64,000 nt of DNA from Hexactinellida sp. DTS-2022 (GCA_028753945.1 JAPNXP010000002.1:8370001-8434000), one strand, 5' to 3'; counted from the stretch's first letter, positions 1 through 12,061 are shown. Notes: a model not told the origin generated them from the letters alone. Translations and numbers: made by a program.

Positions 1-343
1 TTTGTATTTTTCTAGATCATATTGTCTTCCCTAATAATTCAAGACTAACACACACAATTGCACAAAAGCAGACAACAATTATGCTTTTAATATATGGATA
101 GATAACTTTTATAGAGAAAAATGTCACGTAGTACTTATGTATCTGGTGTTGCTAAATTTTTATTGAAACTTCGGGTTTAGCTCAAGCAAACTATTCATTA
201 TATTTTGAAGTTTTTTCGGCGGAAACTAGTTTCTACTCCCTAATCAATCCCATTTCCAGGTCAAGTTGACCTAAACTGGGCCTAAGAATGAAGTGGGCCT
301 AGGGCTTTAGCCCGAGCAGCACTATGGTAAATCCGCTACTGTG
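1..343. other. Intergenic, no gene recognised
   Basis: AT-rich sequence up to about 230, then a GC-richer stretch (250-325) rich in GGGCCTA/GGCCC motifs that may be the edge of an old repeat. No reading frame or terminal repeat could be supported. Confidence 0.4.
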
Positions 344-797
344 TATAATGTTCAACCAGATGGTAACTGTTTGTACCGTACCGTACTCTATCTCATATAA
401 TATTTGGCACTGAAATTTCTTTCGAGATATTAAAGTACAATCTGATTAATACATTCATTACCAGTACCCAGCATCACTACAATGTTATGCGCACATCTGG
501 CATACACAGTGAGCAGGAATTGCATGAACACATTAACGCTATTTCTGCATCCAACGCTTGGGGTACAAATGTTGAACTTAATATGTTAGCCGCCTTGGCT
601 GGAATTGACATATTATCAGTTGACTGTACTCATGTCAACTCAATGAATTGGAACATTCTCCCTAACTATTAACACAATAAGTTAGACACTCCTATTGAAT
701 GTGATCCGATTTTTAATGCACAGAAAGTCTGTATTTTACATCATAGACTTAGTAGCCGTCTAGAAGGAAATGAACATTTTGATTCCTTCTTTTTTGC
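344..797 (+). pseudogene. OTU-type cysteine protease remnant
   Basis: Translated pieces on the plus strand fit an OTU deubiquitinase-like fold. The nucleophile loop reads PDGNCLYR at about 355-380. A middle segment (540-640) reads WGTNVELNMLAALAGIDI, the usual block between the catalytic residues. A late segment has CILHHR followed by NEHFDS (730-790), placing the catalytic His. Stops and frameshifts separate the pieces (stop after the DGNC region near 400, others near 670), so no functional protein can be made from this DNA as it stands. OTU proteases cleave ubiquitin-like linkages; in animal genomes isolated OTU domains are often carried by transposons. The middle block resembles those at 24280-24330 and 60740-60790. 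A host gene fragment is the alternative. Confidence 0.6.
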
Positions 798-2002
798 TTA
801 GTAATGTTTCATCGCATTGATGAATATAATATTACCTCGGCTGCTTACAGTTCAGGCTCTCGAAGGTCAGAACTAGCGCCCTTCTGGATGAGTTCATAAG
901 TTCATAACTTAGAAAATTCTTTCAATCTATGAAAATACTTTTAATAACTTTTGATACTCATCATTTTTTTCAATCCATTTTACAACAGGTAGCTCTAAGG
1001 AATCTTGCTGTGCGACGCTTTCAGATATTGTCTGATTGTGGCGCCTCAGGTGAGACGTTTTAGGTAAGAATGACTGACCGTACTACTGAAATAGTGCTAA
1101 CATGACTTCCTATTTCTGGCTCCCAGTGCTGACACCTTCATAATGATAGTACACACTATCATGTTGATTGTGGCGCCTTATGTATTTTAAGCTACTTTGT
1201 TTAAAATTGACAAATTATCGAGCTTAAATTGACACGCAATTAACCATATTGAATACTAAACACATGTGTACGTATGTATATATCATAAAGAATAATATCT
1301 TTCATCTACTATTTTCTCGATGAGTGGAGGTTTCTTGGAATTTTATTTGGTGAGTATACTATTTATATGTATTGTTAATGAATACTTCAGATATTAATTC
1401 CTTATAATTTCCAAGACAATCAACAATACTTTAATTGGACATCTATTAATTGGGATCAAGAGATGACCAATCATGATCAATGATTCATGATGCTACTCAT
1501 TGGAATAGATATAAAGACATATTAATGGTGAGAATGTAGAGATATTTAGTTTCACTATTTTAAACGTTGTTGTAGATTAGTAATTTCACCATTAAATCAA
1601 CTAAAACTAACAGAATAGTCCTATCTACGGGGTATCGAGTCAGCGAATACAGAATCAACAGCACTCTCTAAGGAGTTCCTATCTACCAACAGAAACACAA
1701 TAAGCAACAACTTCCATATCCATAGGTGCCACTCGAAGAGGGAAGGGGCCTGGTAACACGAGTGGCTCGCAGTAGACGCTTAGTAGTTTTGCTGTGTAAA
1801 CCCTCCAGGGGAATGGAAGTACAATTGTGTAAACAATTATAATTTTGATTTAAAACATAAAATCAAACAAAACCTTGTACAGCATTTACTTAATAATAAA
1901 AGCTTGGAAAAGTTAATAATAACTAAAACAGAATACAATAATCGATTTACCAAAAGTATGCATAAATCCGCTGAAAAAATGAAAATTTACAACGAATCCA
2001 TT
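798..2002. other. Intergenic, no gene recognised
   Basis: No convincing coding region. A short hairpin with 8-bp arms and a 4-base loop lies at 1143-1162 (ATGATAGT/ACTATCAT). The phrase TGTGGCGCCT occurs twice (about 1037 and 1170). A GC-richer stretch at 1620-1810 stands out but was not identified. Confidence 0.4.
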
Positions 2003-2063
2003 CCCCCTAAAAAGTGCCAAATTCCCCCCCAGGGGGGTTTTCCCCCCCCTTTGGGAACCACTG
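2003..2063. mobile_element. hAT-like right end (truncated)
   Basis: A C-rich/G-rich tract ending in TTTGGGAACCACTG, the usual form of a hAT terminus, followed directly by CTCTAGAG. In the family F MITE downstream, CTCTAGAG is normal internal sequence near the left end, so this is the right half of a hAT insertion at that site. The left half and the first bases of the MITE are missing, indicating a deletion. Confidence 0.55.
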
Positions 2064-3974
2064 CTCTAGAGCACTTCTACCAAAAATATTTACCTCATTT
2101 ACTTGAAACTTTTACTGCGGATTTGAATCATCCTTCTACACTAACCTGCCAAAAGTATTTGAACAGCAATAATTTGTATTCATACATTTGAGGTTATACA
2201 GCATAATAACATTACTAGATTCTACAAAATGGCTATTAACATGAAACGATTTAGAAAGTATAATAAAACAGCAAAATCTTTGAATTTACATTTTTATTGA
2301 GGCGTTAAACTCATTAAATATATAATTAGCTAATTAAATAATTAATTATTGATCATTAAGGTGTTTGACCCTTGATATTTCGACACCCGACGACCTAATG
2401 TTTTTATTGCGTTTTTGGATAGTACTAAGTATTCTAAGATATCCCTGAAAATATTAGAGTTCTACTATCTATTAATCCATAGTTATGAACTAGGTAAGTT
2501 TCAATACAGTACTAATCCATACTAGCCAAGAATTGAATTTTGAACATTTTTTGTATTTTTGAGCCCGAAACATGTCAATTATAAATTATACCTGAGTCGA
2601 TTCTCGAGGGTTTCAATCGTATCAGAATTTAATAATTCCTCCGTCTTCACCAACTTATTGTCATTTTTGTGAAATTGGTCCAAAAAATTGCCATAAATCT
2701 CACTAAAAGTGTCCTAATTGAATATTTTTGTATTACAAGGTCAAAACTGCCGCGATTGAAACCCTGCATCTACATTTCCTGATCATTTTAAAAAAAAGTT
2801 TGACTTTCTATGATAAATATTCTGGATTTTACATTTTTTTCCCCAAATGCACTTTTTTTTTTTATTTTTATTTTTTTTTAAGTAAATATTATGTAATTTA
2901 TTTATTTTTTTCTTAAATATTTTCGATATTTTCTAACTAAAAAAAAAAAAAAAATTATGGGTGACAATCAGTATATCATACAGAGTATTCCTGGTAAGAA
3001 ATTTTTTCTCAATTATTATCCCTGAAAATCAAGGGTCTAACACCTTAAGATGCAATGTTAATATTTTAATTCTGATAGCGGATTTGAATTCCATATGGTT
3101 AAATTACTCTAAGTACATAATTTCTAATCAATCCGAATATTTCTACTGTAATTCAGCTACATTTCCATTTGTGCCACTTATGCCACAAGTGGCACGTGGC
3201 AGAAACACTTGTGCCACTTCGTGGAAATTTTCTAAATTTAATTGAAATCGTTATATTTTGCAATGTATATCTATAATAAGATATTTATAGTCATTTCAGA
3301 ATAGTTTAGATAGCTGTTAATAAGTTACCAGGCGAGTATTGTCTGTGCATTAAAATTCCTATTGTTCAAATACTTTTGGCTGCTTAGTGTATTTGCAAAA
3401 ATGCAATAATATTTCAATGACAAGTAACTGGGAAATTTTAGGTTTTCAAATTTTACTCATTTGTGTAAGAGATTTTTTAGTAATAATGAACCTTACAATA
3501 GTAAATACTGTTTAAATGCGTTTATCTATATCTTGTTTATCCTGCATCGTCTGGGATTGTTCAAATTTAATATATTTTTAATTTTCTTGATTATTACGTG
3601 ATGTCAACCTTTTAATCGAAATTTTCCTATCCAAACCCGCAAAGCTCTGCAAATATTTCTAATTTAATAAATCGCAAACGATACAGGATGGATCTAGACG
3701 AGATCTATCCGAAACCGTTGAGATTTCGATTCTACGTGCAAAACTGAAAATGTTAGTTTTGCGATAGCGGGTTTAGAAAAAAGAATTTACATCAATTATT
3801 CCTAGATTGAGGTGACCAAAGTGTGTAAAACTGGAAAAATAATAGGAATTCTTCTTAGAAATCTCTTGAGAGTACTTATTGGTATCAATACAATCCAAAA
3901 ATGCAATAAAAGAGAGATAGACAATGATTTGGATTTTATCTAAATTTTCGAATTTTGTAGAGTATACCTGAACC
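2064..3974. mobile_element. Family F TTAA MITE, copy F1, left-truncated
   Basis: Begins inside the family F left terminus (CTCTAGAGCACTTCTACC) and ends with GAGTATACCTGAACC followed by TTAA at 3975-3978. It contains the nested element at 2139-3389. Without that insertion about 658 bp remain, close to the 697-698 bp of copies F2-F4 once the lost left terminus is allowed for. Non-coding. Confidence 0.75.
2139..3389. mobile_element. Family G element with TA target duplication (Tc1/mariner-like MITE)
   Basis: Termini are CACTAACCTGCCAAAAG on the left and CTTTTGGCTGCTTAGTG on the right, near-perfect inverted repeats over about 26 bp, with TA directly outside both ends (2137-2138 and 3390-3391). 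The interior is AT-rich and non-coding, with poly-T (2857-2880) and poly-A (2940-2954) tracts and a hairpin at 3171-3195 (GTGCCACTT/AAGTGGCAC). It sits inside F1. Relatives occur at 12062-12365 and around 15090-18047. Confidence 0.8.
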
Positions 3975-4004
3975 TTAATCAAAACACTCCAAATTTTTTA
4001 TGGA

Positions 4005-4195
4005 CGTGACTGGAAGCCAATAAAAGTCATTTAGAATTTACCCTAGAAGATCATATGGTATAATCTTGTCAGGATAGATCAAAACGTCGTAAATCCAACA
4101 CCTGCACGGGTCAGTAAATGGACCATTAGCTATAAGTCCGTCAAATTCAATCATATTGCTTAGCAAATTTGGATTTAGACCTATTAGAATGACCC
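4005..4195. repeat. Dispersed repeat, inverted relative of 60890-61080
   Basis: Reads as the reverse complement of 60890-61080, including the phrases around GTCGTAAATCCAA and TTGCTTAGCAAATTTGG. It marks an old two-copy dispersed repeat. No coding potential seen. Confidence 0.6.
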
Positions 4196-4199
4196 TAAA

Positions 4200-4640
4200 C
4201 AGTTGAGATACCAAAATTCATATTTCTGCAAATTTAATCTTTTTTGACATATATGGTCATATGGTTGCGCCACTTTTGAAGACGGAGCAATTAATTATCT
4301 CACGAATGAGAAGTCGTTGCGACTAGCTCTAACCATGTAACGATGTCAAGTAATAAATACAAATTCACTGGGCAACAAATTGGGACTACATACCATGTAG
4401 TTTTTCACTCTATGATTTTGTAAACCGTATATGGATGTGTCATGTGGCACAATTTGATGACTTAGCAAAAATAATATCTTCTTTAGAGCTTAGTTCTAAC
4501 TTCCGGACACTAATAACATCGGCAGATTTTCGACTACTTTACCAGGATTATGATTATTTAACAATAGTATCGAAACCCTCTATAAATGTCCGGTGCCACG
4601 TGGTTTAGTGTCCTTTTGTACGAATTTCAGACCGATTTTG
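4200..4640. repeat. CArG-bearing repeat module (old copy)
   Basis: Degenerate copy of the module described at 38600-39420: an ATATATGGTCATATGG phrase near 4250, followed by a degenerate AGCTTAGTTCTAAC block near 4490. Non-coding. Confidence 0.5.
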
Positions 4641-5259
4641 GAACGTTTATCATGCGGTGGCTCTATGTACCATTCTTCCAATTGTCAACATGGTAGAAGG
4701 TGGGAACAAGTGGAACATAGTGGCCTATGATCCAAATCCACCACTTAATAAGTGGCTGACACAGGTAACGGCTTCTGCAATGGATATTTCTAATGCGTAA
4801 ATAAGAATCTGGCATCAAAATTGCAATAAGCCATATATTACGAATGCAATATACATTTTTCTAGACAAAATATATTTCTATTTTCTATGGGAATTCTTTG
4901 TAGTACAAATACTGATGGTAGGGGAATGTATGAGTGACAACGGACAATATGATGGCAGTAATATATGATCACAGCGTACTCCCAAGATTTATTCTCTCTG
5001 TATGCTCCTAATTTCTCTAAATACTTACCTTGATGTGAACCTATATTTTTGAACTGTAGAGCGAAGATGTAGAGATTTTCGAGTACAATATATGATATTG
5101 CAGTATCACAAGCCCTCTGAAGGTACTGTATTTCAGCGAATTTCGTTGGCCAAAAGCCTAAAACACTTAGAATACTTAGAATAATTATCAGAAAGTGTCA
5201 AAATAATTCACGAATTACATATAATCCACCCAAATCAACAATTAAAAAACTTCGCATCA
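4641..5259. other. Old repeat sequence, no gene
   Basis: The stretch 4655-4930 matches the TA-type MITE at 42300-42625: a TGTACCA...AAGTGG hairpin region, then ATACTGATGGTAGGGGAATGTATGAG resembling that MITE's right end (quoted in part). No convincing reading frame. Confidence 0.4.
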
Positions 5260-5271
5260 AAATAAATTGTT

Positions 5272-5478
5272 CTACTTAGGGAAAAATTCGAATGCACCAG
5301 CGTTAATGCTTACAGAATAATGGCGTGATTGGCATCTGTGCTGAAGAAACGTATCAAGTTGTACCAATTTCTTTAATGACTCCTGGCGATATACATTTAT
5401 ATATTCTAAGGAAGGATCAACTAATTTCACAACATACCACATCTCAATCATTTCCACCTCTGATGCGGAAGGAAACAT
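5272..5478 (-). other. Possible coding remnant, unidentified
   Basis: A minus-strand frame of about 68 residues has a protein-like composition (EMWYVVKLVDPSLE, then YRQESLKKLVQLDTFLQHRC) rather than the low-complexity look of nearby AT-rich frames. I do not recognise it with confidence. It has no start context or continuation, and a plus-strand frame overlaps it. It could be the end of a decayed transposon-encoded protein. Confidence 0.25.
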
Positions 5479-5876
5479 GGGAAATTTCCGGTCGAGTAAC
5501 TCAAGTCTTCGAAAGATATTGCTAAGTAGATCCTTTAGGGTTCGATGCTGTCTAATACTGTTTGTACAATTTCATCTTTCTTCAACGATGGATTTCTCAG
5601 CTGAGTAATGAAGTTTCAATTTGAAATAGCAGCTTCGTCTACCTCATTAATTTCTTTCCACATCAAACCAACACATTGGAGGCCAAAATTCAATATAGAC
5701 ATTACTCTTCCGCTCGGATTCTACATGAATGATATGGAGATATTCTGATGCATCAAAAAGTCAAAGTCACATTTAAGAAACAGTGAGATGATACTAAGTT
5801 TATCTGAGAGACACGTTAGCCTATGGTCAGGTTGCCCATCTGTATACAAAAAGAAATTTTATTTCTGAGAAACTTT

Positions 5877-5950
5877 ATACACTAACCGGCCAAAGGTATT
5901 TGAACAGAATTAACTTGTAGTTATACATTTAACGCTGGTTCCGCCTTTGA
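5877..5950. repeat. Orphan family G left end
   Basis: CACTAACCGGCCAAAGG preceded by TA matches the left terminus of the family G element at 2139. No matching right end was found downstream, so this is a solo or truncated end. Confidence 0.5.
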
Positions 5951-6359
5951 ATCGACCAAAGTTAGAAATGTCCAAATTTTTAAAATATTTTACAGACACT
6001 GCGAAAGGATGGTATCTTTCGATAGGACTTGGGTTTTCATCGATCCGATAGTTATTTCCAGAGTTATGACCGTTTTAGTAAAGCAACTTTTAATATTAAA
6101 ACGCGGTTTTATTACTCCAAAGGTGTTGCCCACGTTAAAATAACTATTTCTTGTATTTACAACGTTTCAATATTCAGACATATGATAGTCTGACAAAATA
6201 TTTGCACAACTCAACAAAGATTTTTCTTCAAAAGTGGAAATTTCAAAAGTTATAGCCTTTCGACGGTCTTTAGGGTACGGATTCTGAACTAATTTGTAAC
6301 TCAGAGAGGAAAAGAGATAAATTAAATTATACCTAGTTAAAAATGATCAGTATACATAG

Positions 6360-6790
6360 TTTCCCATATGCAAATAATACATTTTGTGAGCCTAGGACGC
6401 CACGTTTTCAAAAATTCCCTATATGGTAGTGTGAATGTGACCAATATTGATGACACTTGCAAATTTGAAACTTCTAAACGAGAGACTCTAGAGCTTAGCT
6501 CTAAATTACTAATCACATTGATATATCATTTCTAAATCATTGCAAAGTCAAAAATCACTCAAAACCAAATGGTTACCTTGCTAATAATCTCAAATGCCCA
6601 TTTATGGAGGTGTCATGTGACCATCAAGAGAGAGAAATCGAAATTCGAAAATGAACTAGAGCTTAGTTCTAACTTTTTGACACTATCAGTGATTGAATTC
6701 CTGCTAGATGGCCGATTTTAATTGCTTCCTGAATCAATATTCTTCGCTGTAGAAGTGACGAAAAACGTCTCTGCCACCTGAAAACCACCA
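6360..6790. repeat. CArG-bearing repeat module (old copy)
   Basis: Contains CCCTATATGGTAG, a GATGAC...GCAAATTTGAAA block and the phrases CTAGAGCTTAGCTCTAAA and CTAGAGCTTAGTTCTAAC in the same order as in the modules at 15760-16050 and 39000-39300. Non-coding. Confidence 0.6.
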
Positions 6791-7814
6791 TATCTTAATA
6801 TAGACTGCGACAATTTTTAAATTATTGTACTGGTGAACTTTATGAAGTTATATCGCTGAGATTTGGAATTTAGCACTGTAATATGTAAACTAAGACCTGT
6901 ACCAGTTCCGATTGTCCGAATTCGTCCTTAAAATACAAACTGGAGTCCTTTCGAAGCGAAAAAGTGGCTCAAATGTGGGAAATCGTCCGTTCCGTACGAA
7001 AATTGCCCAATTCTGATGAAAAATTTGACATTTTGATATTAACACCTACGTCGAGTAATTAAAGGAGACATGGTAGAATGGATTAGACCGATTTTTAGAT
7101 TTGTGCTCTTTTTCAATTCATCAGAAAACAGCTTTTAGTACTATATTATTCTCTATCGGAGCTGAAATATAGAATTTCAAAAAAAATCAGTGCTTAGAAG
7201 CCTTATATTAAAGCGCTAGCAGTCTTAAAATAGCCTATACACTATGTCCTTGCTACATAGGAAGTATTATCTTTCTAGGATAAACGAGTAGGGAGTTATA
7301 GATACTCACTAATGCAATTATAGTGCAAAAACAATTGATTTTAATTTTGATTTTATTTAAAAAAATATATATTTACCATTACTGGCTATAGGTAGGGGTA
7401 TACCACAAAAATTTCCACTTTCGGGTAATTAGCCACATATCGGTTTTATGTTATTTTTGGATAGAACAGCCTATGCCGCATATCAATTCCAAATTTCATA
7501 GCAAAATATTGAAAACTTTCATTGATACCGACTTTTAAATTTATTCACCCGGGATTTCTTACACCCGAGACAATCCGGAGCAAATGGTTGGATTTCCCAC
7601 CTCGGTTAGACCGCCACTGCCCATGTCATACACACAATTGACACAAAACCTGGAATGTGAAGCGAAAGTTAAATGCATTTCAATTGAAAGTGATAGTGAT
7701 TTTTTCCTATATATTCCTTGGACCCCATGTGCCACGTCTTATTAGCTAATTTGTGAAAACATTTATTGAACATTTTAGTTTACCACAGTCTGAAATTGCT
7801 AAACATTGTCTTAA
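6791..7814. other. Intergenic, no gene recognised
   Basis: AT-rich sequence with no supported reading frame, inverted repeat or motif. A minus-strand frame just beyond (7815-8009) overlaps a MITE end and was not accepted as a gene. Confidence 0.4.
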
Positions 7815-8426
7815 CTAATTTGTATGAGTGGTTGCTTGTTTTGTGTCAAAAGAAGTTTCAATCATCTGATGTTGACTGTAAATTTTATATGCATTCTGGT
7901 AGCTCCGAGTTTGATCATTGTAACCCATAACAATCTGAATTTGCTTAAACAAACAACGTGTAGTTAAGGAGATAGACCGGTCGATTTGTCCTTCGAACGC
8001 TGGATCCAAATATTCTATGGTAAATACTCCTCGCTATACCTTGACATGCTATCTATCCAATTCCGAAAGAAAATTTCGGTACGGTCATTTTTTTAACCTT
8101 TTTGTCGTCACCAAAGGTCAAAATCATCTTCTTATAGAATAATATGGCCATAGAAGGGTAAATAATTGTAAATTCATGGAAAACGATAAATTTTGTTTAA
8201 CCACTCCTAGCTATACTTTGACATGCTATCTATCCAAATCCAAAAGTAAAATTTGATTCGGACATTTTTTCTACCTTTTTGACTTCACTAATGTTCAAAA
8301 TCACCGTGATTTTGTACAAATACATTCCGTAAGTATTTCCGGGGAGTGACCTTGATTATGTAAGGGATTTCTCAAAAAGTATAAGTAAGAGAGAAAAAAA
8401 CTATCCATCAAAATGATCCTTATTAT

Positions 8427-8917
8427 TAGACCTGTTTCGTGAGATTTTAACTCATTTGTATTAGTGAACCATGGATATTGTACTAGCGTGAGGTTTTGAC
8501 TTGTTTTGCTGAAATATCATCATTACACCATGGGAAACCGTACATGATACTAGCAAATTGCTACTAGCTAATTGGTACATGTTTCTCCTCAATTCTTAAT
8601 AGAGTTTGATACCTTAATAAATGAGATTTCAAAGTAAAATTTTTGCGTGGATTTAATCGGGGAAATTATCATTATTCTATCACTATTCATATTCCACCGA
8701 GATCTACACAAGGGTGTTAATTAATTACAGATAGAATCACTTGATATCATGCAATTTGCTGTGTAATTATCAGTTCAGTCATGTACGGCTTCCCAATGGT
8801 GTAATGATGAAATTTCAGCAAAACGAGTCAAAAACTCACGCTAGTACAATATCCATGGTTCACTAATACAAATGAGTTAAAATCTTACGAGAGTTAAAAT
8901 CTCACGAAACAGACCTA
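8427..8917. mobile_element. Nested inverted-repeat element
   Basis: The outer arms (8428-8540 and 8790-8917) are inverted copies: CTGTTTCGTGAGATTTTAAC on the left matches GTTAAAATCTCACGAAACAG on the right, and the homology continues inward for about 110 bp through the ATCCATGG block. Non-coding; the target duplication is unclear. Confidence 0.6.
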
Positions 8918-9071
8918 CCAGATCCGCCGTGTCGATTTTCATCTGTAATACAAAGTTATTGAGTTAATAATTAATCTGTGCTAAATATTGGTAAAATTTA
9001 AGAAATTATTTGAAAATCTATAGAAAAAAATAATTAAATTGATTCTGACAAATGTACGTGGCGGATCTGAT
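8918..9071. repeat. Short inverted-repeat unit
   Basis: CAGATCCGCC at 8919 is matched by GGCGGATCTG near 9060, bounding about 150 bp of AT-rich DNA. Possibly a very small MITE. Confidence 0.35.
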
Positions 9072-9351
9072 GTAACTAATAGTGTAAAGTAAATTAGCAC
9101 TATTAAAGAACTTGCGCCTAATAGAGTAAATTGCTGTCTCTTACATTATCTAGTATGGATTCACTATTAGGCTAAACTTTGACTATGAATATCTAATTCC
9201 AATTTTTCGATTTTTGAAATTCTGAGTATCTATGTCCTTCTAAGAATCATTATTACTGTTCAAAAACGCAATAATAACTGGGGGTCATCGGGTGTCGAAA
9301 ATCGACCGGTCTATCTCCTAAACTATTTCTCAACGTATACTTTCATTTCTA

Positions 9352-9938
9352 GATACGCTAATGCAAAAATTGCGTGATATACCTGACTTAGATCACTCTT
9401 CATATGATTGTTTTATACTATTTGTCTTGACGCATGCCATTAAAAAATCTGTCATGATTCAGTCTGTATTTCTCCTTGGATGAATGCCAAATTATTGTCA
9501 GTTGATCTGATGGTTTTTGATTGCGTTGTGCTGTTTGACATATTCACAGATTGCAATTGTCCCACTTTATGTGGCAAGCCAAAGCTATATTTTCTCGATC
9601 TTTGTCGCGAGTCTAAGAATAAGTGTAATTATAATGGTTCTATGTGGCTAGATAGTATCAAATTATATTCAAGATACGAAGATGCACTTTATCGCGACTG
9701 TCTAGTATGCAATTCGTCTAGCTCTGGTCATTCGTTGTATGCTGAACAAGTGAATGTATCGTTATTTATTCGGAGGTTGTGTGAAACATTGGGTGAAATA
9801 CAACTCACGGAGAAATTTGACTTATGTCAACTCTTGACAATTGTAGTTGATCGACTCTCGGATAATCGATTTATGGATGTTTCTTGATTCAGCAGCCAAC
9901 TTTCTTTGTGTTATTACTTAAAAAGTTCAATTTTAAAT
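9352..9938 (+). pseudogene. Caspase-like peptidase domain remnant
   Basis: Three frames on the plus strand together follow the order of a caspase catalytic domain. First, QKLRDIPDLDHSSYDCFILF followed by LTHA (9364-9435) corresponds to the strand leading to the catalytic His, normally SHG. After a frameshift near 9475, FTDCNCPTLCGKPKLYFLDLCRE (9547-9610, quoted in part) corresponds to the p20 segment that ends with the catalytic Cys, normally QACRG; His and Cys are retained but their neighbours differ. Then FIRRLCETLGE and DLCQLLTIVVDRL (9760-9860) resemble the p10 start, and QQPTFFVLLLKKFNF (9892-9936, another frame) resembles the domain's C-terminal strand. Caspases are Cys-Asp proteases of cell-death pathways. 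Two frameshifts and the upstream MITE at 7968-9318 indicate a dead copy, or exons whose introns I cannot see. Confidence 0.6.
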
Positions 9939-11215
9939 TAGTGCCAGCTCTACCGGATATATTTATTCCAAGGTTGCAACCGAATAGTTGACCGAATAGT
10001 TGCTTGGCGATTAGCTAAGAATCGGTCGCTTACCCAAATTCAGGTTTATTGGTTTTATAGGAACCCTGGTATATTTAGCTCATCAAATAAAAGCATTCGG
10101 CTAACCTGAAGATAATATTTTGCTGATCTAATATTAGTTTTCGGTTGACCAAATAGTATTATTCGGTTGACCGAATAGTACAATTTGTCAACCGAATACT
10201 AACATATATTCAACAAAATATCATTATCAGGTGAAGCAAATACTTGTATTTGGAGACACTGATATATATGCGGTCCAAAATGGCAAATAATACTGGGTTT
10301 TGTTAAGCGACCGATTCGTAGCTAATGGGCAAGCAACTATTCGGTCAACTATTCGGTTGCAACCTTGATTTATTCCAACATTGTGCTTCCCAAATTCACA
10401 TTAGGCACCACTAGTAATTGGGAATAAGATGGTTATGATCTATTTTGGCCAAATAGTATCTGCTTTGACAACACCTGGGATAACTTATTGGTTGCAGATG
10501 GTGGTCACGACAGAATTATATTCTTCTCTAAGGAAGGGATATTTATGAAGACAATCATTCATAAACTCTCTCGGCCACATGGTTTGTGTATTCGGCGGAA
10601 TGAAGTGATTTCTACTCAGTGGCATGGTAACTGCATCACATATCACTGTTTAAATACAAGCTGTTTCCTTAAGGAGTTTGGATCATTTGGTAAGTCACAT
10701 GGGGACTTCGATCGTCACCACTGGTGTAGACATTTGTTCTGGAGAATATAATTTGTATATATGTGATCTAAATAATTATCGTGTGCAGATATTCGATGTC
10801 GTCACCACTAAAATTAAACACTCTCTCTGAGTTGCATGAACCACAGGATGTACATATATTCCAAGAGCATATCTATGTGCTGGACAAGGGCAATCCATGC
10901 ATGTAGATTTATAGTTTGCAGCACACTCTAGCGCGTCAGATCATCTCCCGAGCTGACGACATTACAACGAGTACTAGTTTTGTCAACTTATAGCGGGTTG
11001 GTTTTTCTGTATTGGCTGGTCAGGGAATATACTCGTTCCAGATTATTGCGCACATTGTATTAAGATATTCAGCGAGAAGGGTTAATTGAGAATTATTTTG
11101 GGAGAACAAGGGACATGTGATGGGGAATTTATCAAGCCCAAATCAATTGCATTAAGTAGGACACGAGCCATAGCAGTTGTCTGCAATAAATACTATCGCA
11201 AAATTCAAATCAATC
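9939..11215 (+). pseudogene. NHL-repeat (beta-propeller) protein remnant
   Basis: Several NHL-type repeats are readable in shifting frames. LVADGGHDRIIFF (10488-10530) is a typical repeat core. LYICDLNNYRVQIFDV (10750-10800) is another. DVHIFQEHIYVLDKGN follows near 10850. DGEFIKPKSIALS with VVCNKYYRKIQI (11115-11210) is a clear last repeat. The region is interrupted by a hAT element (9969-10367), an in-frame stop in TSNWE* and several frameshifts. NHL propellers are usually C-terminal protein or RNA binding domains of TRIM-NHL-like proteins; no RING or B-box is visible. It begins about 30 bp after the caspase-like end once the hAT element is discounted, so adjacent exons of one gene are possible but unproven. 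Confidence 0.6.
9969..10367. mobile_element. hAT MITE, 399 bp, TSD ATTTATTC
   Basis: Long inverted termini (about 65 bp) starting CAAGGTTGCAACCGAATAG, flanked by the perfect 8-bp duplication ATTTATTC (9961-9968 and 10368-10375). The motif GACCGAATAG recurs inside the termini and the interior. Inserted into the NHL-repeat remnant. Confidence 0.9.
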
Positions 11216-11944
11216 GCACTACGTTATCTTATTGGCGTCATGAAGGTGTTGGTTGCTAATATATCTGGTCTCTCGTCTTATTCTACTTCCTATATTCAAT
11301 TCTTAATGTTTAGGTTTCTAATTCTTAGTTTGTCAGCTCTCCAGCTTCAATTTACTCCCAACTTATTCTACTTCCTTTATTCAATTCTTCAAGTGAAGAT
11401 TCTAGTTCGTAGTTATCAGCGCGCGTGTTTCTGTTTGGTACTCAATCTATTCTAATTCAAATTTCCTGTCGAATGTCATTCTTCCAGTAGAAGCTGTTCA
11501 ATTATTAGGTAGCATTATACCCATGCTTGAAAACGATCCACTAAGTACTAGTGAAGAGCTACAAATATTTAATAAAGTCTTTTTGCCATGGTCTCTACTC
11601 GACTCTAACATAGACTCTTCCGATTTAGAAATAATTATTTATTCATAAAGCTCATATTTTTTGTGTTCATTTCTCTCAACTCTACATATTTATTGCTCTA
11701 TATTTTTTTGACACCATGAATATTTACCAAAGAGATCCAATTGAAGAGCCAATTTCTATTCTTTATAAGAGCAAGAGTGATATTTCTCTTTCTACACATT
11801 ATGATAGTGAATTAAATACAAATCTGAAATTGTTAATGTTGTCATTATACGTTTCAGTTTACCTTTGGTTATAAGTACTTAGTCCATAGTGTAAGAGATT
11901 ATAAGAATAAAGCTAATGAATTTGTCTTATTATAGTTGATTGAC
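11216..11944. other. No gene recognised
   Basis: The frame at 11177-11455 starts in the last NHL repeat and then becomes Leu/Phe-rich AT sequence. Two similar TTCTACTTCC-TATTCAATTCTT phrases (about 11280 and 11370) form a weak local duplication. Nothing else supported. Confidence 0.35.
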
Positions 11945-12035
11945 AAAAAGATATACCAGCTTTGGGGATCGAACCCAGGAACACTTGCATACTGTTCCGA
12001 TAACCTACCAACTGAACTACTAGAAATACTAAATA
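11945..12035 (-). repeat. tRNA-like sequence (SINE-head-like)
   Basis: Read on the minus strand it contains TAGTTCAGTTGGTAGG, an excellent tRNA A-box/D-arm, and 40 bases later GGGTTCGATCCCC, a perfect B-box/T-arm. The flanking 7-base acceptor halves do not pair and the anticodon loop is too long, so this is not a working tRNA. A tRNA-derived SINE head is more likely. Confidence 0.6.
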
Positions 12036-12061
12036 TTAGAAAATGTATTATATTCCATATA

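Larger units (their letters stand above)
7968..9318. mobile_element. TTAA-type element, terminus GGAGATAGACCGG
   Basis: Inverted termini GGAGATAGACCGGTCGATTT and its reverse complement, with TTAA (7964-7967) on the left and a degenerate TAAA on the right. It interrupts sequence just upstream of the caspase-like remnant at 9352. Inside are two related direct repeats of about 85 bp (about 8040 and 8212, both starting TTGACATGCTATCTATCCAA) and a nested inverted-repeat element. Non-coding. Confidence 0.65.

Noticed and set aside
7815-8009. 64-residue minus-strand gene
   Set aside because: Crosses the boundary of the TTAA element at 7968, so it cannot be an ancestral reading frame.
11945-12035. 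Functional tRNA gene
   Set aside because: A- and B-boxes are good but the acceptor stem does not pair and the anticodon arm is irregular.
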